Part shown: piece after piece, positions 35,781 through 43,909 of the stretch | Layout of the letters: each line of letters begins with the position of its first letter | Numbering within the stretch: the first letter of the stretch is position 1 | Source: Gaiella occulta | Lineage (GTDB): Bacteria; Actinomycetota; Thermoleophilia; Gaiellales; Gaiellaceae | Reading direction: 5' to 3' | Length of the DNA stretch: 64,000 nt | NCBI RefSeq assembly: GCF_003351045.1 | Contig: NZ_QQZY01000003.1 | Span: forward strand, 337,373 to 401,372 | Notes under the pieces: model-generated | Told to the model about the DNA's origin: nothing | The model's input: only the letters and a program-made list of their open reading frames with translations | Database searches by the model: none | Program-made: the position numbers and the translations under genes

Positions 35781-35788
35781 GGAGAAGG
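35781..35788 (+). promoter_or_regulatory. Strong ribosome binding site (GGAGAAGG) setting the start at 35799
   Basis: GGAGAAGG lies 10 bases before ATG 35799, which favours that start over an in-frame upstream codon at 35748. Confidence 0.6.
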
Positions 35789-35798
35789 TGGCAACCAG

Positions 35799-36410
35799 AT
35801 GGCGGGACATCAGGGCGGGCCGCCGGGGATTCGAGCGGGCGCCGGTGACGGCGGCGGCGCGCCGCTCGAGGTGATCAGCCCGGAGCTGGCGCTCGTCGAC
35901 CCGGTCGCCGCGGCCGCAGCGCGGGCGGCCCTGCCCGAGCAGCCGTGGGACCTCGTCGCCGACGGCACCCGTAGAGATGTCCTCCAGCGGCCGATTCCGG
36001 CCGCGGAGCTCGAAGCGCCCGCCGGGGCTGCGCTCCCCGGCGGCGGCGAGGTGGAGGCCGCCCCTGGGCCTCAGCCGGGTCGGCGACCTCGGCGCGGAGC
36101 TTCGCGGCGCCTCGGCGTCCCTGCCGCCCGCCGCCTCGCCCTGATGATCGCCTGGGCCGTCGTGATCACGGCGCTGACGCTCCTGGCCGAGGTCCACCGT
36201 CCGACCGCTCCCGCCCTGGGATCGGGCTCGGAGCCGGTCGCCCCCGCGCCGCGGCGACAGGCGGCTACGAGTGTGGCCGGCCGGACGCTTCGCGGGCCCG
36301 CGGCGCCGGGTCTCGTTCGTCGCCCGCTCGCGTTGAGCGGGCGAGGCCGAGTCGACCGCTCGGCCCCTCCGGCAGGGCGACGGGCAGCCGGCGGCGCCGG
36401 CCGAGGCTAG
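35799..36410 (+). CDS. Hypothetical Pro/Ala/Gly-rich single-pass membrane protein
   Basis: I do not recognise this 203-residue protein. It has a low-complexity N-terminal half, a basic patch RRPRRGASRRLGVPAARR near residue 100 and one hydrophobic segment LALMIAWAVVITALTLLAE after it, then a Pro/Arg-rich tail. It could be a type II membrane protein with an external disordered tail. It is transcribed alone between the glycosyltransferase operon and the CpsB-like phosphatase, and its stop shares the palindrome CTAG with the stop of the convergent phosphatase gene (36407-36410). The good ribosome site supports its reality. Confidence 0.55.
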   Translation: MAGHQGGPPGIRAGAGDGGGAPLEVISPELALVDPVAAAAARAALPEQPWDLVADGTRRDVLQRPIPAAELEAPAGAALPGGGEVEAAPGPQPGRRPRRGASRRLGVPAARRLALMIAWAVVITALTLLAEVHRPTAPALGSGSEPVAPAPRRQAATSVAGRTLRGPAAPGLVRRPLALSGRGRVDRSAPPAGRRAAGGAGRG

Positions 36411-37177
36411 CGCCTGAGGCGTCCGAGCAGGCCGCCTCGCCGGCGCAGGCCGGCCGGCCGGGCCGGCAGCTCGTCGCCCTCGAGGAGCGCGGCGGGAACG
36501 TCCGAGGTGAGCCAGCGGGCCAGCTCGCCCCCTCCGACGGCCGCGGCGGCCTGGGACATGCCGGCCTCGCGCACGCCCGCAGCGTGCGCGTCGCTTGCGA
36601 TCAGGTGCGCGAGCTCGAGCTCGAGCAGGCGTCTGGCGCATCCAGCGGATGCGCGACCGAGGCGCCCGTCGACAGATGCGGCCGTGAGCTGCACGACGGC
36701 GCCGGCGCGAACGACCTCTTCGAGGTCGCCTGGGCGCTCCTGCACGCTGAGGTTCCGCTCCGGGTGGGCGATCACGGTGACGATCCCGCGTTGCCGCAGG
36801 CGCGCGCATTCGTGCTCGAGACCGAGCGGCCGGCCGTGATACGGGTATTCGAGCAACAGCAGGCGTGGGTTGCCGCCGAGACCGAAGCGGGCGAGCGAGT
36901 CGTCGGCGAGAGAGCCGAGCCGGTCGAGCGCGATCTCGCCGCCGCCGCGGACGTCGAGGGCGATGCCGGCTTCGGCGACCGCGCTGCGGACGAGCCCGAG
37001 CGCCGCTTCCATCGCGTCGGGCGAGGTCGGATAGTCGTCGCGGACATGAGGCGTCGCCGAGACGACGCCGACGCCGTCGTCCGCCATCGAGCGGGCGATC
37101 TCGATCGCTTCCTCCAGATTCCGGGCCCCGTCGTCGAGGCCCGGCAGGATGTGGCTGTGGAGGTCGATCACGGCCAC
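36407..37177 (-). CDS. CpsB/CapC-family PHP-type protein-tyrosine phosphatase
   Basis: The 256-residue PHP-domain protein has metal-binding motifs in order: DLHSHILPGLDDG (residues 5-17), SATPH near 40, the Glu of GGGEIALDRL near 80, IAHPERN near 136 and ASDAH near 194. These are the marks of Mn-dependent tyrosine phosphatases CpsB/CapC/YwqE, which dephosphorylate the BY-kinase. The kinase/Wzz pair is 4 kb away on the same strand. Together they form the usual regulatory triad. GTG 37177 is the start. Confidence 0.92.
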   Translation of the reverse strand: MAVIDLHSHILPGLDDGARNLEEAIEIARSMADDGVGVVSATPHVRDDYPTSPDAMEAALGLVRSAVAEAGIALDVRGGGEIALDRLGSLADDSLARFGLGGNPRLLLLEYPYHGRPLGLEHECARLRQRGIVTVIAHPERNLSVQERPGDLEEVVRAGAVVQLTAASVDGRLGRASAGCARRLLELELAHLIASDAHAAGVREAGMSQAAAAVGGGELARWLTSDVPAALLEGDELPARPAGLRRRGGLLGRLRR

Positions 37178-37275
37178 TAGCGTAGAGCCTTTGCCCTGTC
37201 AGCGGAGATCCTCCACGGATCGACTGCGGCGGCTTCCGGGCGGCTTCGGGTATCTGCCCCCTGGCGGCTCCGCGG

Positions 37276-39009
37276 CTACCGGCCTCGCTGTCGGTGGGGG
37301 TGACGGGGCACCACGAGGATCGATCGTGTGACGCGGGCCCGGTTCGCGGTGGGCGATATCCGGGAGGCGCTCGCCTTGACCCTGGCCGGGGTGCCCGCGA
37401 CCCGGACGGGTGTGCTCGTGGCGGTAGCCGAGCCGGCGCCGTTGGAGGTGGTGACGGCGACCCGTAGCTTTGCGCCGACGAACGTGGCGGTGACATCGAA
37501 GGTCGGACGGGTGGCGCCGTTCACGTTCAGCCATGTGGCGCCGTCGTCGCGGCTCCACTGCCACCGGTAGGCGTAGTCGGTCGGGGCGTTCGACCACGCG
37601 CCGCCCGAGGAGGCAAGCGTCCGGCCCTTCTTCGTTACCCCCATGATCGTCGGAGGCACGATGTTCCTCGGCGCCGCGACGACCGGGGGAGCAGCGGGCG
37701 CCGACACGTCGACCGGAGCAGCGGCAGCCGGTGCGGCGGCGGTGGGTGTCACGGATGTGGTGAAGGCGGTCGTGGAGCCGGTCGCGTTGGCGGCGGTGAC
37801 GGCGGCTCGGACGCTGGCGCCGACGAAGGTGGGGCTGACGTCGAAGGTGGGGCGGGTGGCGCCGTTCACGTTGAGCCAGGTGGCGCCGTCGTCGCGGCTC
37901 CACTGCCACTGGTGGGCGTAGGCGGTGGGGTTGTTCGCCCACGTGCCCGTCGACGAGGCCAGGACCTGGCCCTGGAGGGGCGTGCCGCTGATCAGAGGCT
38001 CGGAGACCAGCGCGGGTGCCGGAGCGGGAGCGGGAGCGGGAGCGGGAGCGGGTGCCGGTGCGGGTGCCGGTGCGGGTGCCGGTGCGGGCGCCGGTGTGTC
38101 GCCGGTCGGGAACTCGGCGAGGACGTCGGCCTTGTTGGTGGCGCGCCGGTAGCCGTCGAGATAGACGGTGTCGCTGCCGGTGTAGCCGCTGCGGCCGGCG
38201 TAGAGCCCCATCTCGGTGTAGAGGGTGACGTTGCGGACGTTGCTCGTGTAGGGCAGCGTCGGGATGCTGGTGCGGCTCAGTTGCGGCGCCGGCGGGAACG
38301 GATCGTTGCCGGCGCGATACCACAGCTCGACCGTGCCGTTCGTCTCCGAGAACGAGATGTGGACGACGAAGTCGAGCCAGGTCGAGCGCGGCACGCTCGC
38401 GAGGCCCGGCAGCGTGATGTTCGGGTCCCAGTAGGCGTAGCCGGAGCCGACGGTGCAGTTCCCCGTCGCGATCCGGAAGTTGAGGCCGCCGTTGCGAGCA
38501 TGCAACGCCAGGGGTGCGACGCTGCAGCCCGGCAGGTTGTAGAGGGAGGCGGGGTGGTGGAGCTCCCAGAGCAGGTTGTCGCTGAGGCCGGCTGCCGGAA
38601 CGTACAGCGAGAAGCCGTAGTAGTAGTCCTTGCCCGCCGACTCGCCGCTGTCATAGCGGGCGCCCAGGCAGCGCACGATGTTGTTGCCCGACCACACGTC
38701 GGCCGCGGACTCCGAGATGCGCGCCGCGTACCTGCCCTGCCGCGGCGCCGGATACGCCGTCTTGGACGCGTCGTAGATCTCGAGCTGAGTCTCCGGATGC
38801 GGACACTCGAACCCCGAGAACTGCGACCCGTTCCCCGTCTCGAAATCGAGGCGCAGGTCGATGCTCGACCCCGACGCCGCCGCCAGGGCCCGACCGGCGG
38901 CGAGGTCGAAGACGGCGACGGTGACAGGGACGGCGGCGGCGAGCGCGAGCGCCGCGACCGCAACACGCGACAGGCGAACCCGGACGTTCCGGCGATCGAC
39001 GTTCCTCAT
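37276..39009 (-). CDS. Secreted polysaccharide-lyase-like protein with (Ala-Pro)n hinge and two Ig-like repeats
   Basis: The 577-residue protein has a signal peptide (residues about 1-45, VAVAALALAAAVPVTVAVF). A jelly-roll domain follows (about 50-300) with IDLRLDFETGN, NNIVRCLGARYDSG, YYYGFSLYVPAAG and LWELHHPASLYN; it resembles the heparin-lyase-I-like family PF14099. Next comes an Ala-Pro repeat of about 30 residues, then two Ig-like repeats, each with the WQWSRDDGATWLNVNGATRP signature. Its domain order matches the visible part of the gene at the window start. It probably binds or cuts extracellular polysaccharide. The C-terminal tail is basic (VPRHPHRQRGR). Confidence 0.8.
   Translation of the reverse strand: MRNVDRRNVRVRLSRVAVAALALAAAVPVTVAVFDLAAGRALAAASGSSIDLRLDFETGNGSQFSGFECPHPETQLEIYDASKTAYPAPRQGRYAARISESAADVWSGNNIVRCLGARYDSGESAGKDYYYGFSLYVPAAGLSDNLLWELHHPASLYNLPGCSVAPLALHARNGGLNFRIATGNCTVGSGYAYWDPNITLPGLASVPRSTWLDFVVHISFSETNGTVELWYRAGNDPFPPAPQLSRTSIPTLPYTSNVRNVTLYTEMGLYAGRSGYTGSDTVYLDGYRRATNKADVLAEFPTGDTPAPAPAPAPAPAPAPAPAPAPAPAPAPALVSEPLISGTPLQGQVLASSTGTWANNPTAYAHQWQWSRDDGATWLNVNGATRPTFDVSPTFVGASVRAAVTAANATGSTTAFTTSVTPTAAAPAAAAPVDVSAPAAPPVVAAPRNIVPPTIMGVTKKGRTLASSGGAWSNAPTDYAYRWQWSRDDGATWLNVNGATRPTFDVTATFVGAKLRVAVTTSNGAGSATATSTPVRVAGTPARVKASASRISPTANRARVTRSILVVPRHPHRQRGR
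38012..38096. repeat. Tandem hexanucleotide repeat encoding (Ala-Pro)n
   Basis: Consecutive GGAGCG/GGTGCC-type hexamers run for about 85 bases and encode the Ala-Pro hinge of the 37276 protein on the minus strand. Such repeats can change length by slippage, altering hinge length in frame because the unit is 6 bases. Confidence 0.8.
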
Positions 39010-39298
39010 GGTGGTTTTCCCCTTCGTGCTCGGCGGCTACGTAGAAGAGGAGTCGGGATCCCCGGCGCGGCGCTTGACCCCTCGAACGGGTCGCCGTGAG
39101 CGCTGGCATCGCGCGAGCGCCCGCGCCTCGTCGCCGGCGGGGGCGGCTACCGCCGGCCGGCGGGCGCGCTCGGATCGGCGCCGGCGGCGCAGCGGTCGCG
39201 CGCGTTGCCGCCCGGCGCGCAGGCCCTTGACTTTCCCGCCGACGTTTCTAGTCTGCTGGGCAGGGGGTGCGCCACGTCTGTGGGGGGAAGGGATCAGG

Positions 39299-40432
39299 AT
39301 GACGTCACGTAGGTGGGTGTTGGCCGCTCTCGCGGCGTCGTCGGTCGTGCTCGCGGGCGTGCCCGAGCGGGGAGGCGCAGCGGAATCCCTGTGCGCGTTC
39401 CACGAGTCGACGACGGTGAGCGGGCTCGTTGCCACGGCGACCTTCCACGTCGTTCGCGACGGCTGTGAGGTGAGCTTCGTCGCGATCTCGAAGTTCGCCG
39501 ACGGGAACGAGATCTTCGACACGGCGACAGGCGTGTTCGCAGCGAGCGAGACACGCGCCACGCTGTCGGTGAAGATGCCGTGCAACCGCAGGAGCGAGAC
39601 GGATCTCGTGCTCGGCCCGCCCTCGCTCTACCCGCCGGCCGACCTCGATCTCGGCGCCACGCAGTTCAATCTCGCCTGCCCGTCGGGCGGCGGCGGCTCC
39701 GGTGGCTCTGGTGGCTCCGGTGGGGGCTCCGGTGGCGGCGGCTCGGGCTCCGGCGGCTCCGGCGGCGGCGGCGCGGCGGCCTCGTTGCCGGACTTGGCGA
39801 CGACCGTGTCGGCGTCGAGGGTGAAGGGGCTGAGGCTCGGCGACCGGCTCTCGGTCGTCGTCACGGTCGTGAACAGGGGCAAGGCGCCGGCGGGCGGTGT
39901 GCACGTGCTCATCACCCTTCAGGACAACACGATCCCGAAGGGCAAAGCGCTGGCAAGCCGTGGGCCGGGCTGCACGGGCGTGACGATCATCGACTGCGAT
40001 CTCGGCAGCCTTCCGATCGGCGCCTCTGCGACCGTGCGCGCCCCCGTCTCCGTCGCGCGCGGCCGGAAGTTGTTCGTTCCCGCGAGGGCGCGCGCGATCC
40101 AGACGGATGCCACGCCGGCGGATGACGTAGGCACGTTGACGTTGCCGGTGCTGCCACGGCAGACGCCTCTCACGGTGTCTGCCCTGAAAGGGCGGATCGT
40201 CGCCGGTGAGCAGTTTGCGTACCTGAAGCTCTCCACGCGCGCGCGTGTCACTGCCCAGGTCTACGTGGGGGGTGTGGCGCAGCCGATCGTCTGGCGGCGC
40301 ACGCTCCCGGGCGGCACGTGGAGCGTCCGCTTCCGGCTTCCTGCCTTGGCCGCGGGTCAGCGGTTCTCGATCGTCATTCGCGCCCAGAGCGGACAGCGCA
40401 AGGCTACCGCGAAGCTCGAGCTCGTCGCCTGA
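39299..40432 (+). CDS. Secreted protein with Gly/Ser linker and CARDB/DUF11-like domain
   Basis: The 377-residue protein begins with a Tat-like or Sec signal (MTSRRWVLAALAASSVVLAG, cleavage near AAA or GAA at about 28). Residues 28-125 form an unrecognised beta-rich domain with four Cys (LCAFHEST, DGCEVSF, MPCNRRS, NLACPSG). A Gly/Ser-only linker of about 30 residues follows (39688-39777). Then comes a domain reading LPDLATTVSASRVKGLRLGD and VVVTVVNRGKAPAGGVHVLI, like CARDB/DUF11 adhesion-type modules, and a final beta domain. ATG 39299 follows GGGGGGAAGGG. It may be a cell-surface partner of the EPS, but I have no direct evidence of function. Confidence 0.7.
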   Translation: MTSRRWVLAALAASSVVLAGVPERGGAAESLCAFHESTTVSGLVATATFHVVRDGCEVSFVAISKFADGNEIFDTATGVFAASETRATLSVKMPCNRRSETDLVLGPPSLYPPADLDLGATQFNLACPSGGGGSGGSGGSGGGSGGGGSGSGGSGGGGAAASLPDLATTVSASRVKGLRLGDRLSVVVTVVNRGKAPAGGVHVLITLQDNTIPKGKALASRGPGCTGVTIIDCDLGSLPIGASATVRAPVSVARGRKLFVPARARAIQTDATPADDVGTLTLPVLPRQTPLTVSALKGRIVAGEQFAYLKLSTRARVTAQVYVGGVAQPIVWRRTLPGGTWSVRFRLPALAAGQRFSIVIRAQSGQRKATAKLELVA

Positions 40433-40448
40433 CGATGGACGCGCCGTT

Positions 40449-40470
40449 CCGCCGGCTGAAGGGCCGGCGG
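40449..40470 (+). terminator. Terminator-like hairpin after 40432
   Basis: CCGCCGGC and GCCGGCGG form an 8-bp perfect stem with loop TGAAGG, 16 bases past the stop of the secreted protein gene. There is no T run. Confidence 0.5.
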
Positions 40471-40513
40471 CACAGCGCGCGGTGACGTGCTTCATGCGAG
40501 AGGAAGGAGACTC

Positions 40514-41221
40514 GTGCACCGGGTCGAACGGCGCTGTATCCTCCCGCGGGTGGCTGTCGCGAGACATGCCGGCCGTCGGTGCCGCACGAGCTCGCTGATG
40601 ACGCTCGCTGTCGCCGGTTTGCTTCTGTTCGTGTCCGGAGCGGCGAGCGGCGGAGAAGGCTCAGCCGTCCCGCTTCGCCTCGTCAAGTCCTCGCAGGACG
40701 CGCCGGCACGCGCGCTCGCGTTGAGCACCGCGTCGCTCTACGCCGGGAACGACCGCTGGAAGCCGTACCTCGCGGGCGAGGCGGCGTGCCCGGGCGGTGA
40801 GCGCACCGACCTGCCGCTCGCCCGCCAGCAGCGAACGCTCGCCTGCCTCGTCAACTGGGCCCGCAAGCGACGCGGTCTCGAGCCTCTCGCGCTCGCGCCG
40901 CCCCTCAACGTGAGCTCGCTGAAGAAGGCGGAGGACATCGCCCGCTGCGAGAACTTCGACCACAGCCCCTGCGGCGGCGACTGGACGTTCCGCGTTCGCG
41001 CAGCCGGCTACACCGGCGCGGTCGGGGAGAACCTCTACCTCGCGGAAGGGCCGTGGCGAGCACCCCGCGTGGTCGTCGACGGGTGGCTCAACAGCCCCAC
41101 CCACCGGGCCAACCTGTTCGGCCCGCAGTGGCGGCGCCAGGGGCTCGCCGCGGTCGCGGTCGACACGTTCCAGGGCCGTCGTGGCGTCACCGTCTGGGTG
41201 AACGAGTTCGGCGACCGCTAG
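40514..41221 (+). CDS. Secreted CAP (SCP/PR1)-domain protein
   Basis: The 235-residue protein starts at GTG 40514, chosen for the strong site AGGAAGGAGA 4 bases before it. It has a long basic n-region and a hydrophobic segment (LMTLAVAGLLLFVSGAASG), so it is exported. The CAP fold is seen from residue about 110: LACLVNWARKRRGLEPLALA, the HSPCGGDWTFRVRAAGY helix with His, GENLYLAEG with Glu, WLNSPTHRANLFG with the second His, and VNEFGDR at the end. Bacterial CAP proteins are secreted with unknown, sometimes lipid-binding, roles. Its TAG stop shares the CTAG palindrome with the stop of the convergent sortase gene. Confidence 0.85.
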   Translation: MHRVERRCILPRVAVARHAGRRCRTSSLMTLAVAGLLLFVSGAASGGEGSAVPLRLVKSSQDAPARALALSTASLYAGNDRWKPYLAGEAACPGGERTDLPLARQQRTLACLVNWARKRRGLEPLALAPPLNVSSLKKAEDIARCENFDHSPCGGDWTFRVRAAGYTGAVGENLYLAEGPWRAPRVVVDGWLNSPTHRANLFGPQWRRQGLAAVAVDTFQGRRGVTVWVNEFGDR

Positions 41222-41940
41222 CTCGCGGGCGTCTTGACGGGCGTCGCGTAGACGATGTAGCGCTGCCGCGCCGAGAAGCGTGGATAGCACGCCTGCAGCG
41301 CGACCTCCTCGCGCCCGCGCGAACGCAGCCGGTCGAGATCGTCGGCCGGCACGATGACGTGGGACGACACGCGGTAGACGAACTTCCCGTAGGGCATGTC
41401 GAGCTCGATGCGGTCGCCCGGGCGCAGGCGGTCGATCTGGGCGAACGGCGCCCCGTAGGTCGTTCGGTGCCCCGCGATGTAGACGAGCTGGCCTTCGCCG
41501 GGAAGATGCGTCCGCGGGTCGACGCCGGGGCCGCGGACGAGCGAGTCGCGATCGGTGCCGTTGACGACGATCATGTCCAACCCGATGCGGCTGACGCGGA
41601 TCCGCCCGAGCGCCTCTCCTCGGCCGGTCTCGGATCTGAGGCGTCGTGCCTGGCGGCGCATCGCGGCTGCTGCGGCGGCCGGATCCGCGGAGGCGCTTGC
41701 CGCCCCGGCCGCGGGTGCGGGAGCCGCGTAGCGCCGCTGTACCTGAGAGAGCTCGGTCTGCAGCTGGCGTTGCTGCCAGCGTGTGTAGAGCCCCGTCACC
41801 GGGTCACCGAAGCGCCAGACGACGAATCCCCACACGAGCGCGAGAAGCCCGAGAGCCATCAGGATCGTGCCGCCGACCCGCACCGCCCGGCGCGGGAGGC
41901 TGCGCGGCCGTCGTACGACGGCGTCTTCGCTCACGATCAC
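41218..41940 (-). CDS. Class E-type sortase
   Basis: The 240-residue protein has an N-terminal membrane helix (VGGTILMALGLLALVWGFVV), a coiled, Ala-rich stalk and a sortase domain. Catalytic His is in VYIAGHRTTYGAPF near residue 150, catalytic Cys in ALQACYPRF near 213 and Arg in SARQRY just after. The HRTTYGAPF motif is typical of actinobacterial class E sortases, which prefer LAxTG signals. No protein in the window ends in a clear sorting signal, so substrates lie elsewhere. The start is either GTG 41940 or GTG 41934; neither has a good ribosome site. Confidence 0.88.
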   Translation of the reverse strand: MIVSEDAVVRRPRSLPRRAVRVGGTILMALGLLALVWGFVVWRFGDPVTGLYTRWQQRQLQTELSQVQRRYAAPAPAAGAASASADPAAAAAAMRRQARRLRSETGRGEALGRIRVSRIGLDMIVVNGTDRDSLVRGPGVDPRTHLPGEGQLVYIAGHRTTYGAPFAQIDRLRPGDRIELDMPYGKFVYRVSSHVIVPADDLDRLRSRGREEVALQACYPRFSARQRYIVYATPVKTPAS

Positions 41941-41944
41941 GGTC

Positions 41945-42637
41945 TCAGGGTACGTTCGGATCCCGACGCTGTCGAGTGGGCGCCGGCGCCTGCCTCGCCA
42001 CCGCGTCGGGTGTGAGGGCGCGCATCGAGGGGAGCACCACGTCGGCGAGCTCGAGCGCGCCGGCGGGCGGGGGGTAGTGCGGGTTCGGGTACGCGAGCAC
42101 GCGCATGCCGGCCGCGTGGGCGGCGCGGATGCCGTTGCCGGAGTCCTCGACCGCCGCACAGCGCTCGGGTGCGACAGCGAGGCGGCGGGCGGCCTCGAGG
42201 TAGACGTCGGGGGCGGGCTTGCCGCACCCGACCTCCTCCGAGGAGACCGTGGCGGCGAAGCAGTCGGCGATGCCCGCCGTCTCCAGCACGGCGTCGATGA
42301 GCGGGCGGTTCGACGAGGAGGCGACCGCGAGCGGGAACGTCCCGGCAAGGGAGCGAACGGCATCCACCGCCCCGTCGATCAGGGGCAGATCGGCCCGGTA
42401 GCGCTCGAGCATGCGGCGCACGACCTCGTCGTTGATCTCCTCGGGCGGCCGCGGCAGGCCGAGCTCCTCGTGCATGTAGAGCGACCACTCCCCGGAGCTC
42501 ATGCCCATCATCGCCCGCTGCGCCTGGGGGGAGTAGCGCCCGCCCCAGTCGGCGACGAGCTGCTCGCGGACGCCGTCCCAGACCTGCTCGCTGTCCACGA
42601 TGACGCCGTCCATGTCGAACACGACCGCTGCGATCAT
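41945..42637 (-). CDS. HAD-superfamily phosphatase, beta-phosphoglucomutase-like
   Basis: This 230-residue HAD hydrolase has motif I DMDGVIVDSE at residues 8-17, motif II AVASSSNRPL near 104, the lysine of motif III in VGCGKPAPDVY near 138 and motif IV EDSGNGIRAA near 163. A helical cap follows motif I, as in the subfamily of beta-phosphoglucomutase, phosphoglycolate and sugar phosphatases. The substrate cannot be assigned. It lies 4 bases upstream of the sortase gene on the same strand, so the two are probably co-transcribed. Confidence 0.87.
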   Translation of the reverse strand: MIAAVVFDMDGVIVDSEQVWDGVREQLVADWGGRYSPQAQRAMMGMSSGEWSLYMHEELGLPRPPEEINDEVVRRMLERYRADLPLIDGAVDAVRSLAGTFPLAVASSSNRPLIDAVLETAGIADCFAATVSSEEVGCGKPAPDVYLEAARRLAVAPERCAAVEDSGNGIRAAHAAGMRVLAYPNPHYPPPAGALELADVVLPSMRALTPDAVARQAPAPTRQRRDPNVP

Positions 42638-42686
42638 GCGGCGGATCCTACGGACGCCGCCGGCAGGGCCGGGCCGGCTGCGTCCG

Positions 42687-43583
42687 CTACACGGGCTTGC
42701 AGAGCGTGTCGCTGCCGTACAGGGCGCGCTGCTGCTCGTGGAGCTCGAGGTCGAGCGCCTGGTTGTAGCTCCCGAGCGGCTCGCCCTGCCACATCACGTC
42801 GGGTGTCACGCCGGGGCCGATGATGGTGGCGCGGTAGCGCTCACCCTTGCCGGCGGGCCGGCTGCCGTGCGGGTAGAAGCCGTAGCAGAACGTTCCGGTG
42901 CCCTTGTGCGTGAGAAAGCTGTTCTCGCGCTTCCAACCGGCGCCGTAGGCCGAGTTGAAGGTATCGACGTAGAGGTTGCGACCGAACGTGTCGAGCGGCT
43001 CGCCGACCGATGTCGACTGGAACCCATGCACCGGTGAGCCGTTGTAGGTGAACGAGCCGAAGATGTGGTCGAACTTGCGGTAGGCCCAGTTGAGGCGCAC
43101 CGTGAGCTCGGGCAGCGGGCCCGTCCAGTGTGAGAGCCGCAGCTCCCAGACGGCCTGCCTGGGCGTCGGTCGCAGCCCGTAGTTGGGAAGCGCGCGCTGC
43201 CACGACTGCACGGCCCAGTGGCTGCCGTCCCTGGCCGTGCATGCGGTCACGAGCCAGGCGAGCGGCGGGCCGCTGTAGGGTCCGCACGTGTTCCGGAAGC
43301 TCTTCCACACGTCCTTCCTGTACGTGCCCCAACCGCCGGAGTAGTCCAGCTTGAACTCGACCTGCCTCCTTGCGGGGGTGGGCGCGATCGCGTTGACGGC
43401 GCCCCACGCGAGCACGTTCCACTTCTTGCCGCGCGCCTCGTAGGAGAGGAGCGCCTGGCCCGCGGCGTTCACCTGCAGCTTCACGGCCCTGGCGTCCCGG
43501 TCGACGAGGGCCGATGCGGGCGCGCCCGCGGGGGCGAAGAGGGAGGCGCAGGCCGCGAGAAGGACGAGGTGCCGCGCGCGCAT
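42687..43583 (-). CDS. Secreted protein of unknown function
   Basis: I do not recognise this 298-residue protein. It has a signal peptide (MRARHLVLLAACASLFAPAG, cleavage near ASA at about 25). The mature part is beta-rich, rich in Trp and Tyr, with no membrane segments: YSGGWGTYRKDVWKSFRNTC, ELRLSHWTGPLPELTVRLNW and FDHIFGSFTYNGSPVHGF. Four cysteines (in NTCGPYSG, VTACTARD, GTFCYGFY, DTLCKPV) could form two disulfides. A carbohydrate-related role is possible from the aromatic content, but this is a guess. ATG 43583 is set by the signal peptide. Confidence 0.65.
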   Translation of the reverse strand: MRARHLVLLAACASLFAPAGAPASALVDRDARAVKLQVNAAGQALLSYEARGKKWNVLAWGAVNAIAPTPARRQVEFKLDYSGGWGTYRKDVWKSFRNTCGPYSGPPLAWLVTACTARDGSHWAVQSWQRALPNYGLRPTPRQAVWELRLSHWTGPLPELTVRLNWAYRKFDHIFGSFTYNGSPVHGFQSTSVGEPLDTFGRNLYVDTFNSAYGAGWKRENSFLTHKGTGTFCYGFYPHGSRPAGKGERYRATIIGPGVTPDVMWQGEPLGSYNQALDLELHEQQRALYGSDTLCKPV

Positions 43584-43776
43584 GGCACTCCAGGCTATCG
43601 GTGCGCACTGCCTCGGCACGCACCCCTGGGTCGAGGGAATCCCGCGCGGGGCCGCGGATCGGGGCGCCGGCTCCCGCCTGCCTCCTCCACGCGAACGAGC
43701 GCCCCCGCAACCGGGGCGCGTGGCGGCCGCGGTGCCTCCGTCCGCCGGGCAGACGCTGCCGCGGCGGCGGATATGG

Positions 43777-43863
43777 CGGCGGGGGTGGGATTCGAACCCA
43801 CGGGACGCTTGCACGCCCAGCGGTTTTCAAGACCGCCCCGTTCGACCGCTCCGGCACCCCGCC
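43777..43863 (-). tRNA. tRNA-Ser (anticodon UGA)
   Basis: On the minus strand a class II tRNA cloverleaf of 87 bases can be folded: acceptor GGCGGGG with CCCCGCC and discriminator G, D-arm with GCCGGAGCGGTCGAA, anticodon loop CTTGAAA giving UGA, a long variable arm GGGCGTGCAAGCGTCC, and T-arm GTGGGTTCGAATCCCAC. No CCA is encoded. It lies 46 bases downstream of serS on the same strand. Confidence 0.95.
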
Positions 43864-43909
43864 GAGCCGCAATCCTACGCGGCGGCCGGGGAGGAGAGGC
43901 GCTTGTGGC

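Noticed and set aside
38012..38096. Tandem repeat considered as a CRISPR or minisatellite array
   Set aside because: Units are only 6 bases without spacers and are in frame as Ala-Pro codons of a secreted protein.
39688..39777. GGC-rich repeat considered as a structural RNA or array
   Set aside because: It codes a Gly/Ser linker in an otherwise good protein frame.
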